A stretch of DNA of 5,641 bases from assembly GCA_016219795.1 (NCBI GenBank), contig JACRKK010000038.1, forward strand, positions 1 to 5,641, in the 5' to 3' direction. Source of the stretch: Candidatus Woesearchaeota archaeon (lineage in GTDB: Archaea > Nanobdellota > Nanobdellia > Woesearchaeales > JACRKL01). Of the stretch, positions 5,578 through 5,641 are shown piece after piece. The translations under genes were made by a program, and so were the position numbers. How positions within the stretch are numbered: the first letter of the stretch is position 1; each line of letters opens with the position of its first letter. The notes under the pieces were generated by a model. It did not search any database, was not told the DNA's origin, and saw only the letters and a list, made by a program, of their open reading frames with translations.

Positions 5578-5641
5578 TGGCGAGACCAAAAGGAAAAATA
5601 AAAGTTGTTTGTCAGAACAAGTCCTGTGAACTTTTTCGGAA
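5577..5641 (+). CDS. N-terminus of a zinc-ribbon protein, probably a transposase (partial)
   Basis: Twenty-one complete codons are visible before the window ends. The protein opens with basic MARPKGKIK and then VVCQNKSC, a CxxxxC pair (Cys12, Cys17) that could be the first half of a zinc ribbon. This layout, a basic start followed closely by a Cys pair, is familiar from IS1-type InsA domains and related archaeal transposases, where the second Cys pair follows 20-30 residues later. That comparison is from memory. The start is supported by a strong SD site and an upstream TATA-like box. The SD-led start contrasts with the leaderless genes around it and fits an incoming element. It could also be another small zinc-ribbon DNA- or RNA-binding protein. 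Confidence 0.5.
   Translation, partial: MARPKGKIKVVCQNKSCELFR

Larger units (their letters stand above)
5520..5641 (+). mobile_element. Putative left end of an insertion sequence, continuing past the window
   Basis: The call rests on the zinc-ribbon-like protein starting at 5577, on the interrupted-looking ORF before it, and on the change from leaderless to Shine-Dalgarno-led gene starts. The left boundary is not defined and could lie anywhere from about 5510 to 5550. Without the right end no terminal inverted repeat or target duplication can be identified. Confidence 0.33.

Noticed and set aside
1..5641. CRISPR array, tRNA or rRNA genes, toxin-antitoxin or known defence cassette
   Set aside because: No regularly spaced repeats, cloverleaf-like segments, rRNA-like tracts or recognisable defence domains were seen on either strand.

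Overview
The window looks like a piece of an archaeal chromosome. Three observations support this. (1) The isoleucyl-tRNA synthetase is of the archaeal/eukaryal (two-zinc, Thermus-like) type. (2) Three genes start 24-31 bases after an AT-rich box that resembles an archaeal TATA element, with no Shine-Dalgarno site at usable distance, as expected for leaderless transcripts. (3) The one clear Shine-Dalgarno site (GAGGTG) matches the archaeal 16S rRNA tail. The uncharacterised neighbours and tight spacing would fit an uncultured lineage such as a DPANN group (Woesearchaeota/Pacearchaeota-like), but that placement is inference.

Layout: 1-450 (+) encodes a small single-pass membrane protein with a long Pro/Gln-rich tail. 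484-3633 (+) encodes a complete isoleucyl-tRNA synthetase of 1049 residues with catalytic, editing and zinc-binding motifs intact. 3729-5177 (+) encodes a 482-residue protein I do not recognise. It carries the same roughly 150-170-residue domain twice, separated by a disordered Ser/Pro-rich linker. 5184-5393 (-) encodes a 69-residue two-helix membrane protein resembling the DUF5668/LiaI-LiaF-like family. It converges on the previous gene with only 6 bases between them.

5394-5576 is a compact regulatory region. It holds a minus-strand promoter for the small membrane protein, a TTCCGGAA palindrome, and a plus-strand leaderless promoter that leads into an ORF of only 12 codons (5493-5531). A second promoter and an SD site then lead into the start of a protein with a CxxxxC zinc-ribbon-like N-terminus, cut off by the window end (5577-5641). 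The simplest reading is that an insertion sequence interrupted a gene just after its start, and that the last ORF is the element's transposase. This depends on sequence beyond the window.

Only the synthetase has a firm function. The neighbours do not form an obvious pathway and most have their own promoter, so the region looks like independently transcribed genes rather than an operon. No CRISPR array, tRNA, rRNA or recognisable defence system was seen. The strongest candidates for something undescribed are the duplicated-domain protein and the interrupted-gene/mobile-element junction at the right end.
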